Source: Rossellomorea aquimaris
GTDB taxonomy: Bacteria > Bacillota > Bacilli > Bacillales > Bacillaceae_B
DNA: 64,000 nucleotides
Reading direction: 5' to 3'
Assembly: GCF_020172085.1 (NCBI RefSeq)
Contig: NZ_JAIVAT010000009.1
Coordinates: 124,001-188,000 of the forward strand
The translations under genes were made by a program, and so were the position numbers. Below are positions 41,507 to 49,228 of the stretch, one piece after another (position 1 is the stretch's first letter; every line of letters starts with the position of its first letter). The notes under the pieces are model-generated. The model did not search any database and was not told the DNA's origin. It was given only the letters and a program-made list of their open reading frames with translations.

Positions 41507-41752
41507 CTATCGGGTTTTTTCATGTAAACGCTTGCTAAGCGTAAAATAATCAATCTGCCCATACTGAAGGATTTCCCCGTCCATTTCCACAACCGGGATC
41601 ATCAGTCCGAAACGCTCTGTCAGATCATCGCTTTCCTCGATGTCCATTTCTATGATTTCAAATGCCAGCTCATCCTTGAGAAGCTTTAAGGTAATTTTTG
41701 CATCTTCACAAAGTCCGCATTGTGCACGTGTGTAGAAAATGACTTGTTTCAT
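41507..41752 (-). CDS. Glutaredoxin-like protein (DUF836 type)
   Basis: This 81-residue thioredoxin-fold protein has the redox motif CGLC in YTRAQCGLCEDAKITLKLL and a cis-proline at MIPVVEMDG. ATG follows GCGAGG. It lies between rpoN and the glycolytic promoter. Partner and function are not known. Confidence 0.85.
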   Translation of the reverse strand: MKQVIFYTRAQCGLCEDAKITLKLLKDELAFEIIEMDIEESDDLTERFGLMIPVVEMDGEILQYGQIDYFTLSKRLHEKTR

Positions 41753-41823
41753 TTTGCTGCCTCGCTTTGTTTAGTCTTGGTTTGGTGGTCCGTCTGTAAT
41801 TGTACCTGCTACATGAAAGTTTG

Positions 41824-41865
41824 ATTGTACCAGGTACAAAACCTGCATCTTGTACCTGGTACAAT
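41824..41865. repeat. Perfect inverted repeat of a GTACCAGGTAC word
   Basis: The 16-bp arms ATTGTACCAGGTACAA and TTGTACCTGGTACAAT flank a 10-nt loop; each arm is itself nearly palindromic. A third partial copy, TGTACCTGCTAC, lies just before. It is 16 bp after the rpoN stop; without a T-tract it is not a classical terminator. Confidence 0.6.
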
Positions 41866-41881
41866 CCACCATTCCCATCAT

Positions 41882-43219
41882 CTATTCATACCTCTTCCTC
41901 ATCGTTGAAGAAGTGATCCCTAATTGATCCCGGTATTTCGCAATCGTCCTTCTTGAAACATCGTACCCTTTATCCATAAGAAGATTGACTATTTTCTGAT
42001 CCGATAACGGTTTTTTCTTATCTTCATCGTCAATCAGCTTTTGAAGTTCATTTTTCACCGTAGTGGCAGAAGCCGCTTCTGAATCTTCAAGCCTCACCGA
42101 TTTAATCGCCGAGGTGAAGAAATACTTCAATTCGAAAATCCCAAACGGAGTTTGCATATACTTCCCCTTTACAGCGCGGCTGATGGTCGATTCATGAACA
42201 TCGATTTCGTCTGCCACCTGCTTCAACGTGAGGGGCTGGATAGCGTATGGGCCTTTAAGAAAGAAGGCTTTCTGTTTTTCAGCAAGCATCTTCCCCACTT
42301 TCAGGATCGTTTGCTTCCGCTGCCGCAGGCTTTGTAGCAGCCACTGGAAGTCCTGCTCCTTCTCTTGAAGATAGGACTGAACCTCCTTATCCCCATGATG
42401 CTTCAGGAAATCTGTGTACTCTTCATTATAAGTGACATTGACGGTTGTACCATCATTTAAAGATACCGCTACCGTATGTCCGTCAATCACGTTCACAATC
42501 AGCTCGGGAATGATATACTCGGCGATTTGCTGGGAATATTTCGATCCGGGTCTTGGATTGCACTCACGGATAAAATCGGCAGCCTGCTGAAGGTCCTTCA
42601 TTTCAACCGAAAGAATCTTCGCGATCGCCTTCCACTTCTTTTCGGCAAAAGCTTGAAAATGGTTGTCTACAATCATCGTAACCAAAGGAGGAACATCAAA
42701 TCCCCTCTTAAGCTGAAGGGAAATGCACTCCTGCAAGGATCTCGCCCCGATGCCTGCCGGTTCTAATTCCTGAAGCCTATTAATATAGCTCTCTAGCTGA
42801 TCCATTTCCAAACTATATTTATTTAGGAAGGATTCTTCCTCTATCCTTAAGTATCCATTGTCATCGAGGCTGTATATTAATTCTTCCATTACCTTTTTAT
42901 CCACTGAAGTAAGCGATTTCAAATTCAGTTGAACAGATAACGCATCTGCAAGCGTTCTCTTCGGTACAGATACATATTCATACCAATCCACCGTATTTTC
43001 ACTGCCGGCATTTCGTTTATTCGTATAAGGTTCTCGTTGATGGAGGGGGTCTTGTTTTGGTGGCTCTAATTGTATAAGAGGATTCTCTAATTGCTTAGCT
43101 TCTAAATAAGCATTCAGTTCCATCGTAGAATATTGGAGGATGGTGATGGCTTGAGAAAGCTGTTGAGTCATTTGAAGTTTCAATTGTTGATTTTGAAAAA
43201 GTCCTGCTTTCAAATTCAT
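41882..43219 (-). CDS. rpoN: RNA polymerase sigma-54 factor (SigL)
   Basis: This 445-residue factor has the Gln-rich N-terminal activator-contact region (LFQNQQLKLQMTQQLSQAI), the core-binding middle and the C-terminal RpoN box, here SRRTIAKYR. It directs RNA polymerase to -24/-12 promoters that need enhancer-binding proteins. ATG follows GGGAGG. rpoN next to cggR is the Bacillus arrangement. Confidence 0.96.
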   Translation of the reverse strand: MNLKAGLFQNQQLKLQMTQQLSQAITILQYSTMELNAYLEAKQLENPLIQLEPPKQDPLHQREPYTNKRNAGSENTVDWYEYVSVPKRTLADALSVQLNLKSLTSVDKKVMEELIYSLDDNGYLRIEEESFLNKYSLEMDQLESYINRLQELEPAGIGARSLQECISLQLKRGFDVPPLVTMIVDNHFQAFAEKKWKAIAKILSVEMKDLQQAADFIRECNPRPGSKYSQQIAEYIIPELIVNVIDGHTVAVSLNDGTTVNVTYNEEYTDFLKHHGDKEVQSYLQEKEQDFQWLLQSLRQRKQTILKVGKMLAEKQKAFFLKGPYAIQPLTLKQVADEIDVHESTISRAVKGKYMQTPFGIFELKYFFTSAIKSVRLEDSEAASATTVKNELQKLIDDEDKKKPLSDQKIVNLLMDKGYDVSRRTIAKYRDQLGITSSTMRKRYE

Positions 43220-43347
43220 AATTACTAACCTCCCATTTATTTATTCTACAATAAAATTGGTTGTTCGTTAATGGGAATTCGTTGGTAGTTGGTGGGTTTG
43301 TGCAATATATATGATTCTAATCTCAAAAACTTTCATGGAGAGAGCGG

Positions 43348-43475
43348 TAGTTGATTTCCGCTGCAGGTGCTCGCTTTCCGCGGGGCGGGCGGTGAGCCTC
43401 CTCGGCTGCGCCTGTGGGGTCTCACCTGTCCCGCTATTCCCGCAGGAGTCGAGCACCTTCCGCTACAATCAACTA
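43348..43475. repeat. Dispersed palindromic element, copy 2 (best preserved)
   Basis: The ends TAGTTGATT and AATCAACTA are inverted, as are GGTGCTCG and CGAGCACC just inside them. The core contains GTGAGCCTCCTCGG, GGGGTCTCACCTGTCCCGC and CCCGCAGGAGTC, matching copy 1. It occupies the 378-bp gap between rpoN and the exonuclease gene, where no gene is otherwise seen. Confidence 0.78.
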
Positions 43476-43597
43476 GAGTGGTGTGTGTTCTCCATCCATC
43501 ACAACAACATTCTCTTAATATATTCAATAGATGAAAAAAACCTGAATGATGCCTCAATTGAACATCACTATAAGAGAGAACTTCTCGGAAAGTTGAG

Positions 43598-44197
43598 TTA
43601 TTTAGCAGGTTTACTTACTAATGAAGAGCGATAGATGCCTTCGGATATTTCTCCAGGTTTAATTCGAGTTTTATTGTAGAGAGAATCAAAGTCCGTAATC
43701 TTGTACTCTTCTGCTAGCTTTAGCATTACTTGAGCGCATGCTTTAGCATCATCTGCAGCATGATGGTGATTATCTAATTGTATTCCAAAATATGTACAAA
43801 GAGGTGATAGCTGATAGGCAGGAAGACCCTTCACCATTTTTCTGGACATTTGATATGTGCAGAGAAATTGGTTGTATACGGGCTTCATTTCATAACGAGC
43901 TAAATTATCCCTCAAAGCGTATCCATCGAAGGAAAGATTATGAGCAATCATCAACTTATTATCTATTTTCCCCTTGATAGAATGATAGAAAGCATCGAAC
44001 GTCATCGCGCCTTTAACATCTTGTGGTTGAATTCCATGTATTCTGATATTAAAATTATCAAATTTCTCTTCTGGATCGATTAATTGATAAATCGAATCGA
44101 CAATTTCTCCATTTTCTACAAATACCATTCCGACTGAGCATATACTGTGTCTTGCACGATTAGCCGTTTCAAAATCAAAAGCTACAAAATCCTTCAT
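43598..44197 (-). CDS. DEDDh 3'-5' exonuclease (DnaQ-like)
   Basis: This 199-residue protein has all three Exo motifs: VAFDFETAN (Exo I, Asp and Glu), HNLSFDGYALR (Exo II) and HHAADDAKACAQVM (Exo III, His and Asp), which is the epsilon-type proofreading exonuclease fold. It is not fused to a polymerase. The C-terminal 30 residues fall outside the domain. The ribosome site is weak (GGTGG). It is a single-gene unit; a role in DNA repair or RNA processing cannot be separated from the sequence. Confidence 0.88.
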   Translation of the reverse strand: MKDFVAFDFETANRARHSICSVGMVFVENGEIVDSIYQLIDPEEKFDNFNIRIHGIQPQDVKGAMTFDAFYHSIKGKIDNKLMIAHNLSFDGYALRDNLARYEMKPVYNQFLCTYQMSRKMVKGLPAYQLSPLCTYFGIQLDNHHHAADDAKACAQVMLKLAEEYKITDFDSLYNKTRIKPGEISEGIYRSSLVSKPAK

Positions 44198-44662
44198 ACG
44201 AAGCCACCATCCCGGTTTAAGATTTGTTCTTCTTTGCTATATCAATTCCTCTTCTTTTCCTCATCTCTGACTATTCTTGTGCAGGGCGAAGTATCTTATT
44301 GCAAAACCATTAAATCTCAACAATTAAATCTTTTTTTGCGTGTCTTGTAACTTTCCTATGTATATTACTCAAAACTGATCCGGCACTTCTTCAAAATAGG
44401 AATAATATATAATTATACAATATAAAAAATTGCAAATAACTTTTTCTAGGGAATTTCTTCTGTATCTATATATAAGATAATCGTTTTTTACAAGGTTGAA
44501 TTTTAAAGAGGAGAACTTTTATCCTCGAGATACCACATGAAAGTATTGAGAGTGTTTCCCGTGTATGTTGGAAACCTCCAATTACTATGAGAGCAAGGTG
44601 CTTTTAGTATACCAAGTATAACTCGAGGTATTTCCTTACCTAAAATACCCTTGATTCAGGCA
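44198..44662. other. Intergenic gap upstream of the exonuclease gene
   Basis: No gene is seen. A possible minus-strand promoter has TTGAGA (44315-44320) and TAAGAT (44293-44298) 16 bp apart. Related words CCTCGAGATACC (near 44523) and ACTCGAGGTATT (near 44621) form a loose inverted repeat of unknown meaning. Confidence 0.35.
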
Positions 44663-44704
44663 CAAAAAAAGTGCTCCCACAAATTTTAAAACTTGTAGAA
44701 ACAC
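44663..44704 (-). terminator. Terminator of the tRNA-Arg gene
   Basis: A 12-bp stem with G-U pairs (44671-44682 with 44693-44704) is followed on the minus strand by TTTTTTTG, 23 bp after the tRNA. Confidence 0.78.
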
Positions 44705-44726
44705 CTTCATATCCGTATTACTGGTA

Positions 44727-44798
44727 CGCCCTCGGAGGGAATCGAACCCCCATTTTAAGAACCGGAATCTTACGTGCTATCCGTTGCACCACGAGGGC
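44727..44798 (-). tRNA. tRNA-Arg (anticodon CCG)
   Basis: The 72-nt gene folds as a cloverleaf: acceptor GCCCTCG/CGAGGGC, D-arm GTGC..GCAC, anticodon arm TAAGA-TTCCGGT-TCTTA with anticodon CCG, and T-arm GGGGG-TTCGATT-CCCTC. CCA is not encoded. A tRNA-Arg near clpP also occurs in Bacillus subtilis. Confidence 0.93.
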
Positions 44799-45257
44799 AT
44801 GTAATAATTAACCGTCACGAATATATATTATAAGGTAGAAATTGCTTGTTTGCAATAGATATTATGGTTTATGTCTTTTTTTGATTACCCATTAATATCT
44901 ATTAAAAATTGAAATGGGAATTTGCAAAAAAGTTTTCTAGATCAGTATTCCTCACTCATATTCTATCCCTATTCAGAACTACAGAGTGGATTGAAGCGGA
45001 AGGCACTTGACTCCTGCGGGACTAGAGGAAAGCAAGTGCCTGCAGCGGAAAGAAACGGTCCATGATTCACTCTAAACTTTGTTAGGAGTAAATACCATTG
45101 AGCAAGACTCAACATCCTCGATTAAAAACAGTTATTCTTCAATCCAGTCTACCTACCTAAATAACAACAAACTTCCCAAAACACCCCGTTTAAAAAAGGA
45201 ATGAATGGGTATCATGTAGAAAGGATTTATATACAGGGTCATAAAGGAATCGTTTAG
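44799..45257. other. Intergenic gap between tRNA-Arg and the clpP promoter
   Basis: Apart from the short palindromic repeat at 44983-45073 nothing is recognised; no supported gene. Confidence 0.4.
44983..45073. repeat. Short palindromic repeat, internally deleted relative
   Basis: The ends AGAGTG and CACTCT and the inner words GGCACTTG and CAAGTGCC form an inverted repeat around GACTCCTGCGGGA. That central word is the reverse complement of CCCGCAGGAGTC in the full-length element, so this looks like a shortened member. Confidence 0.6.
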
Positions 45258-45274
45258 TTTGACCTTTATTGACC
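45258..45274 (-). promoter_or_regulatory. CtsR operator of clpP
   Basis: On the minus strand GGTCAAT-AAA-GGTCAAA matches the CtsR heptad direct repeat (GGTCAAANANNGGTCAAA) with one mismatch. It overlaps the -35 box. Confidence 0.85.
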
Positions 45275-45287
45275 ATGGGTGTATGAT
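45259..45287 (+). promoter_or_regulatory. SigA promoter of clpP
   Basis: TTGACC (45259-45264) and TATGAT (45282-45287) are 17 bp apart, 62 bp before the start codon. Confidence 0.8.
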
Positions 45288-45349
45288 AACAGTACAAAGT
45301 GAATAAGTAACTTAAAAAAATAAAAAAGGATTTCTAAGGAGGAACGAGG

Positions 45350-45946
45350 ATGAATTTAATTCCTACAGTAATTGAACAAACAAACCGCGGTGAGCGTGCG
45401 TATGACATCTATTCACGTTTGTTAAAAGACCGTGTCATCATGCTTGGAAGCGGCATTGATGATAATGTGGCGAACTCCATCGTTGCACAGCTTCTTTTCC
45501 TTGAATCTGAAAACCCGGAGAAGGATATTTCCATCTACATAAACTCTCCTGGTGGAAGCATCACAGCGGGTATGGCCATCTATGATACGATCCAATACAT
45601 CAAGCCTGATGTACAAACAATCTGTATCGGTATGGCGGCTTCAATGGGTGCGTTCCTTCTTGCAGCAGGCGCAAAAGGCAAGCGATTAGCCCTTCCAAAT
45701 GCTGAAGTTATGATTCACCAACCACTTGGTGGAGCTCAAGGTCAGGCGACGGAAATTGAAATCGCTGCGAAGCGCATTCTATTCCTTCGTGAGAAATTAA
45801 ATCAAATCCTGGCTGATCGTACTGGTCAACCACTTGAAGTAATTTCAAAAGATACGGATCGCGATAACTTCATGACAGCTGAAAGAGCGCTTGAATATGG
45901 ATTGATCGATCGTATCATCACGCGTAACGAAATGAATAATAAGTAA
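45350..45946 (+). CDS. clpP: ATP-dependent Clp protease proteolytic subunit
   Basis: This 198-residue serine peptidase forms the tetradecameric chamber used with ClpX, ClpC and ClpE. The catalytic serine lies in [14 protein letters not shown] (near residue 98), His in [12 protein letters not shown] (near 123) and Asp in [12 protein letters not shown] follows AAGGAGG. It is a single-gene unit under CtsR control. Among its substrates are proteins carrying the tmRNA tag encoded in this window. Confidence 0.98.
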   Translation: MNLIPTVIEQTNRGERAYDIYSRLLKDRVIMLGSGIDDNVANSIVAQLLFLESENPEKDISIYINSPGGSITAGMAIYDTIQYIKPDVQTICIGMAASMGAFLLAAGAKGKRLALPNAEVMIHQPLGGAQGQATEIEIAAKRILFLREKLNQILADRTGQPLEVISKDTDRDNFMTAERALEYGLIDRIITRNEMNNK

Positions 45947-45953
45947 AACATTC

Positions 45954-45990
45954 AAAGCCCTTCGCAACATTATGCGAAGGGCTTTTTATT
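45954..45990. terminator. clpP terminator, shared with the convergent kinase operon
   Basis: The stem AAAGCCCTTCGCA/TGCGAAGGGCTTT (45954-45966 with 45973-45985) is followed on the plus strand by TTATTTTATT. The kinase gene ends at 45991 on the other strand. Confidence 0.88.
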
Positions 45991-48867
45991 TTATTCTTTT
46001 TTAGTCTTCTTATCACATACAGGCACCAGAATTTCACCGTTCATCCCTTTTTTCAATAAAAGGTGCAGGATGGTTTTAGATAACCTGCTGGGATGATAAG
46101 GTTTGACCAGATAGTCATTGGCTCCCAGTGTGAGTCCTTTTTCTTTCTCATCCAGTGCCGAAGATACGATGATCGGGACGTGAGAAAGGGCTTCATTCGA
46201 TTTCATTTCTTCTAACACATCCCAACCCGACATACTTCCTTCAAGCATAATATCGAGGACGACGGCATCAGGCTTCTCCTCTTGCATTTTGGTTAAGGCT
46301 TCGCTTCCCGACGGGGTATGCTTCACTTTGAAGCCACTGTCGGATAGTTCGGCTTTGAGTAAAGATGCCAGATTGATATCATCTTCAATGACAATGATAT
46401 TCATGCCATCCCCACCATGTTCATCCTCCTTAAAGGTTTCGATGGTGACAATCGGCAAGCGGATAGTGAACACACTGCCTTTCCCTTCTTGGGATGAAAC
46501 CGTGATTTTCCCTTCATGGGTTTCGATGATTTCCTTCACGATGGTAAGCCCCAATCCGGTACCGCCAATTCTTCTCTGATCGGAATTATCGACCCGATAA
46601 AATTTGGTGAACAGGTTTGGAATTGCCTCCTGTGGTATGCCAAGTCCTTCATCCCGAATATCGATGATGATGCATTCTTCTCCTTCACGGAACATAACGG
46701 TAATGGTCCCACCATCAGGTGAATACTTGATGGCATTGCTGATCAGATTAGTGAACGCCTGGGACAACTTATCCCGATCTCCAAGGACGATCGTACAATC
46801 CGTCTCCCTTGCGATATTAAACGAATGCAGAGGTGCATTGACCTTTTGGGTATGGATCACATGTTGCATGATCGGGACAACATCCTCAAATTTACGCTCA
46901 AAGGTTTGGCGCCCCGACTCCATGCGCTGGACGTCAAGGAAGTCGTTGATGAGAGACGTCAATCTCTTCGCTTCTTGATAAATTGTCGTTAAATATTTCT
47001 TTGTTCTTTCCGGTTTTAACTCTTTTGTCAGCATCAATTCCGTAAAACCAAGCACGCTTGACAATGGAGTGCGAAGCTCATGACTGACCGTGCTCACGAA
47101 CTCCGATTTCATTTGATCGACTTCGAATTCTTTCGTGATATTCCGATGGACGAATATGGTACCGATCTGCTCCTCCCCGCGATAGAGAGATTCCGAGTAT
47201 ACCTGGAAGACTTCTTTACTGTCCTCGAGGTGATAGGTTAAGAGATGTTTACCTGTCTTCCCTTGTTTCACGATCGATTCATAATACTCATCCAGTTTCT
47301 CTTTGTCTTCTACCCGATCAATCAGGGCCTGTTTCCAGGTTTGATAGCATGACTGTTTAAGAACATCAATTTCACTTTCGATTAGAGCTGACAATTTTTT
47401 ATTCATCAATAAGTTGTTGCCATCTTTATCTATGAGTTGTATCCCCTCTTGAATATTGTCGAGAATATCCTGCGTTAATTGACGGTTCGCCTCAGTCTCT
47501 TCGAACAGGGTGATCTTCTGCAATGAAATAGAGATTTGCTTGGCAAGGCTCGTATACTCAGCCAATTCCTGCTTAGCGAAATCATGTCCAAAGCGACTGA
47601 ATACCATGATCGCTTCCACTCGCTGGTCGGCTGACAGGACTGGTAAGAATAGGTCGTACGAGTAAAGCGTTTCTTCATGATACCCTTTCTCGGACGGCGT
47701 CATCTCCCGCTTGAGTGAGAAGGGTTCTTTCGAATCAAATAATCGTTGATGGATGCCGTTATAAATGTATGCCAAGAACTGTTCTGCACCTTTTTCGGAA
47801 ATTCCAAACGACGCGTTGGACTTCTGATCATCCATAAGGACAATCATCCCCCGGGAAGCTCCCATCACTTGACTCATACTTTTCACAATGCTCACTAATA
47901 CTTCTTGTTTATTCAGAGAACTCGAGATCCCATGGATGAACTCATTTCTCCGCTCCAGCTGCGATTCACGGTTCTTCGTCATATTCAATAAGTGCTCAAG
48001 CTCCGATTGCTGGGATTCCAGCTCATCCTGCTGAGCCTGCAATTCTTCATTCTGAGCCAGGAGATGCTCTTCCTTCTCCTGGATTTTATAAATCATCTTT
48101 TCAAATGCCCTGGACATTTTACCGATTTCATCTTTTCTTTTATTTTCAAAGTTCCATTGCTGGTATGCATCGTTTTCTGCAATTTGCTCTGCTGCTGAAG
48201 CTACTTGATTGAGAGGCTGACCAATTTGCTTCGCGATCATTCTCATCATCCTCATCAGAACAAGGAGCATCAGAAATATAAAGACAACAAAGGCTGTCTG
48301 ACTTAAGGACTCTTTTCGTTTCAATTCGTCATAGGCGTGTCTCTTAGTTTGTTCAATGGAGTCTGCATACATATTGAGTTGGGTTTGAAAGGTTTCGATA
48401 GTGGCTGTTGCCCCACTGGCAGAAGCCTCTTTTACCGCTTCGAAATCCCCTTTTTCATAATTGCTGATAACAGGCGGAACCATATCCTTGAAATATAGAT
48501 TAGAAAATTCCTCCGCATCTTTTACGAAGAGTTGATCATCAGGCTCTGTTTGAGATTCCTTTAACTTACTTAGCGTGTCAGCTACTTTTTTCTCCTGTAT
48601 GAAAATACTTTCTTTAAACGTCTCTCTCCCAAATGCAAGATATCCCCTCGCATCAAAGAAAGCCCTTTGAAAGTCTCTGTCCAATTGCTCAGCCACATCT
48701 TCTTTTTGATTGAGCTGATCCCTTTTTACCTGATACGCATTTCCAATGGATTGATCGTACATGTACAAACACGCAGCTCCAATGAAGAAAATAATAATAA
48801 AACCGCTCATCAATCCAATAAATTGATTACGTAAACTTGTTTGAAATAAATCCCTAACTTTCTTCAT
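45991..48867 (-). CDS. Membrane hybrid sensor histidine kinase (extracellular sensor-HAMP-GAF-PAS-HisKA-HATPase-REC)
   Basis: This 958-residue kinase has two transmembrane helices (about 14-36 and 185-206) around an extracellular helical sensor of CHASE3 type. HAMP follows (about 207-260), then a Gln/Glu-rich coiled coil (about 262-307), a GAF-like region (about 312-455) and PAS (about 465-575). The phosphoacceptor is His596 in SHELRTP; the ATP-binding domain contains DEGLGIP and GTGLGLTIV. A receiver domain starts at about 822 with Asp872 in VVLDIMLEG. It is the last gene of a six-gene operon and overlaps the preceding lone receiver by 14 bases. It probably feeds phosphate to or from the other receivers in the operon; the signal is unknown. 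Confidence 0.93.
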   Translation of the reverse strand: MKKVRDLFQTSLRNQFIGLMSGFIIIFFIGAACLYMYDQSIGNAYQVKRDQLNQKEDVAEQLDRDFQRAFFDARGYLAFGRETFKESIFIQEKKVADTLSKLKESQTEPDDQLFVKDAEEFSNLYFKDMVPPVISNYEKGDFEAVKEASASGATATIETFQTQLNMYADSIEQTKRHAYDELKRKESLSQTAFVVFIFLMLLVLMRMMRMIAKQIGQPLNQVASAAEQIAENDAYQQWNFENKRKDEIGKMSRAFEKMIYKIQEKEEHLLAQNEELQAQQDELESQQSELEHLLNMTKNRESQLERRNEFIHGISSSLNKQEVLVSIVKSMSQVMGASRGMIVLMDDQKSNASFGISEKGAEQFLAYIYNGIHQRLFDSKEPFSLKREMTPSEKGYHEETLYSYDLFLPVLSADQRVEAIMVFSRFGHDFAKQELAEYTSLAKQISISLQKITLFEETEANRQLTQDILDNIQEGIQLIDKDGNNLLMNKKLSALIESEIDVLKQSCYQTWKQALIDRVEDKEKLDEYYESIVKQGKTGKHLLTYHLEDSKEVFQVYSESLYRGEEQIGTIFVHRNITKEFEVDQMKSEFVSTVSHELRTPLSSVLGFTELMLTKELKPERTKKYLTTIYQEAKRLTSLINDFLDVQRMESGRQTFERKFEDVVPIMQHVIHTQKVNAPLHSFNIARETDCTIVLGDRDKLSQAFTNLISNAIKYSPDGGTITVMFREGEECIIIDIRDEGLGIPQEAIPNLFTKFYRVDNSDQRRIGGTGLGLTIVKEIIETHEGKITVSSQEGKGSVFTIRLPIVTIETFKEDEHGGDGMNIIVIEDDINLASLLKAELSDSGFKVKHTPSGSEALTKMQEEKPDAVVLDIMLEGSMSGWDVLEEMKSNEALSHVPIIVSSALDEKEKGLTLGANDYLVKPYHPSRLSKTILHLLLKKGMNGEILVPVCDKKTKKE

Positions 48868-49225
48868 TCAAGATATCCTCGATCCGCTGAACGAGCTCTG
48901 CCGGACTGTACGGTTTGGCAATGAAATAATCTGCTCCCGATTTCAATACGAGATCTTTATCGGTCTGTTGACTCTTGGCAGACACCATCATGATCTTCAC
49001 CGTACTTTTTTCAGATGAGTTCCTCACCTTTTCGATCACTTCCAGGCCAGTCAACAGAGGCATCATATAGTCGAGGAGAATGAGGTCGTACTCATTCTCC
49101 ATGATTTGATCAATCGCCTCCTGACCGTCAGCTGCTTCATCCAGCTCATGCCCTTCGTCTTCGAGTGTATCCACCATTAACATACGCAGGACTTCTTCAT
49201 CTTCCGCTATTAGAATTCTTGCCAT
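48854..49225 (-). CDS. Stand-alone response-regulator receiver (CheY-like)
   Basis: This 123-residue single-domain receiver has acidic residues EDEE near the N-terminus, phospho-Asp in LILLDYMMPLL (near residue 53), Ser in MMVSAKS and Lys in FIAKPYSP. It has no output domain. ATG follows GAAGGGG. It lies 3 bp after the glycosidase-like gene and overlaps the kinase gene. It is a likely shuttle in the phosphorelay between the hybrid kinase and the HPt/GGDEF protein. Confidence 0.93.
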   Translation of the reverse strand: MARILIAEDEEVLRMLMVDTLEDEGHELDEAADGQEAIDQIMENEYDLILLDYMMPLLTGLEVIEKVRNSSEKSTVKIMMVSAKSQQTDKDLVLKSGADYFIAKPYSPAELVQRIEDILNEES

Positions 49226-49228
49226 TTG

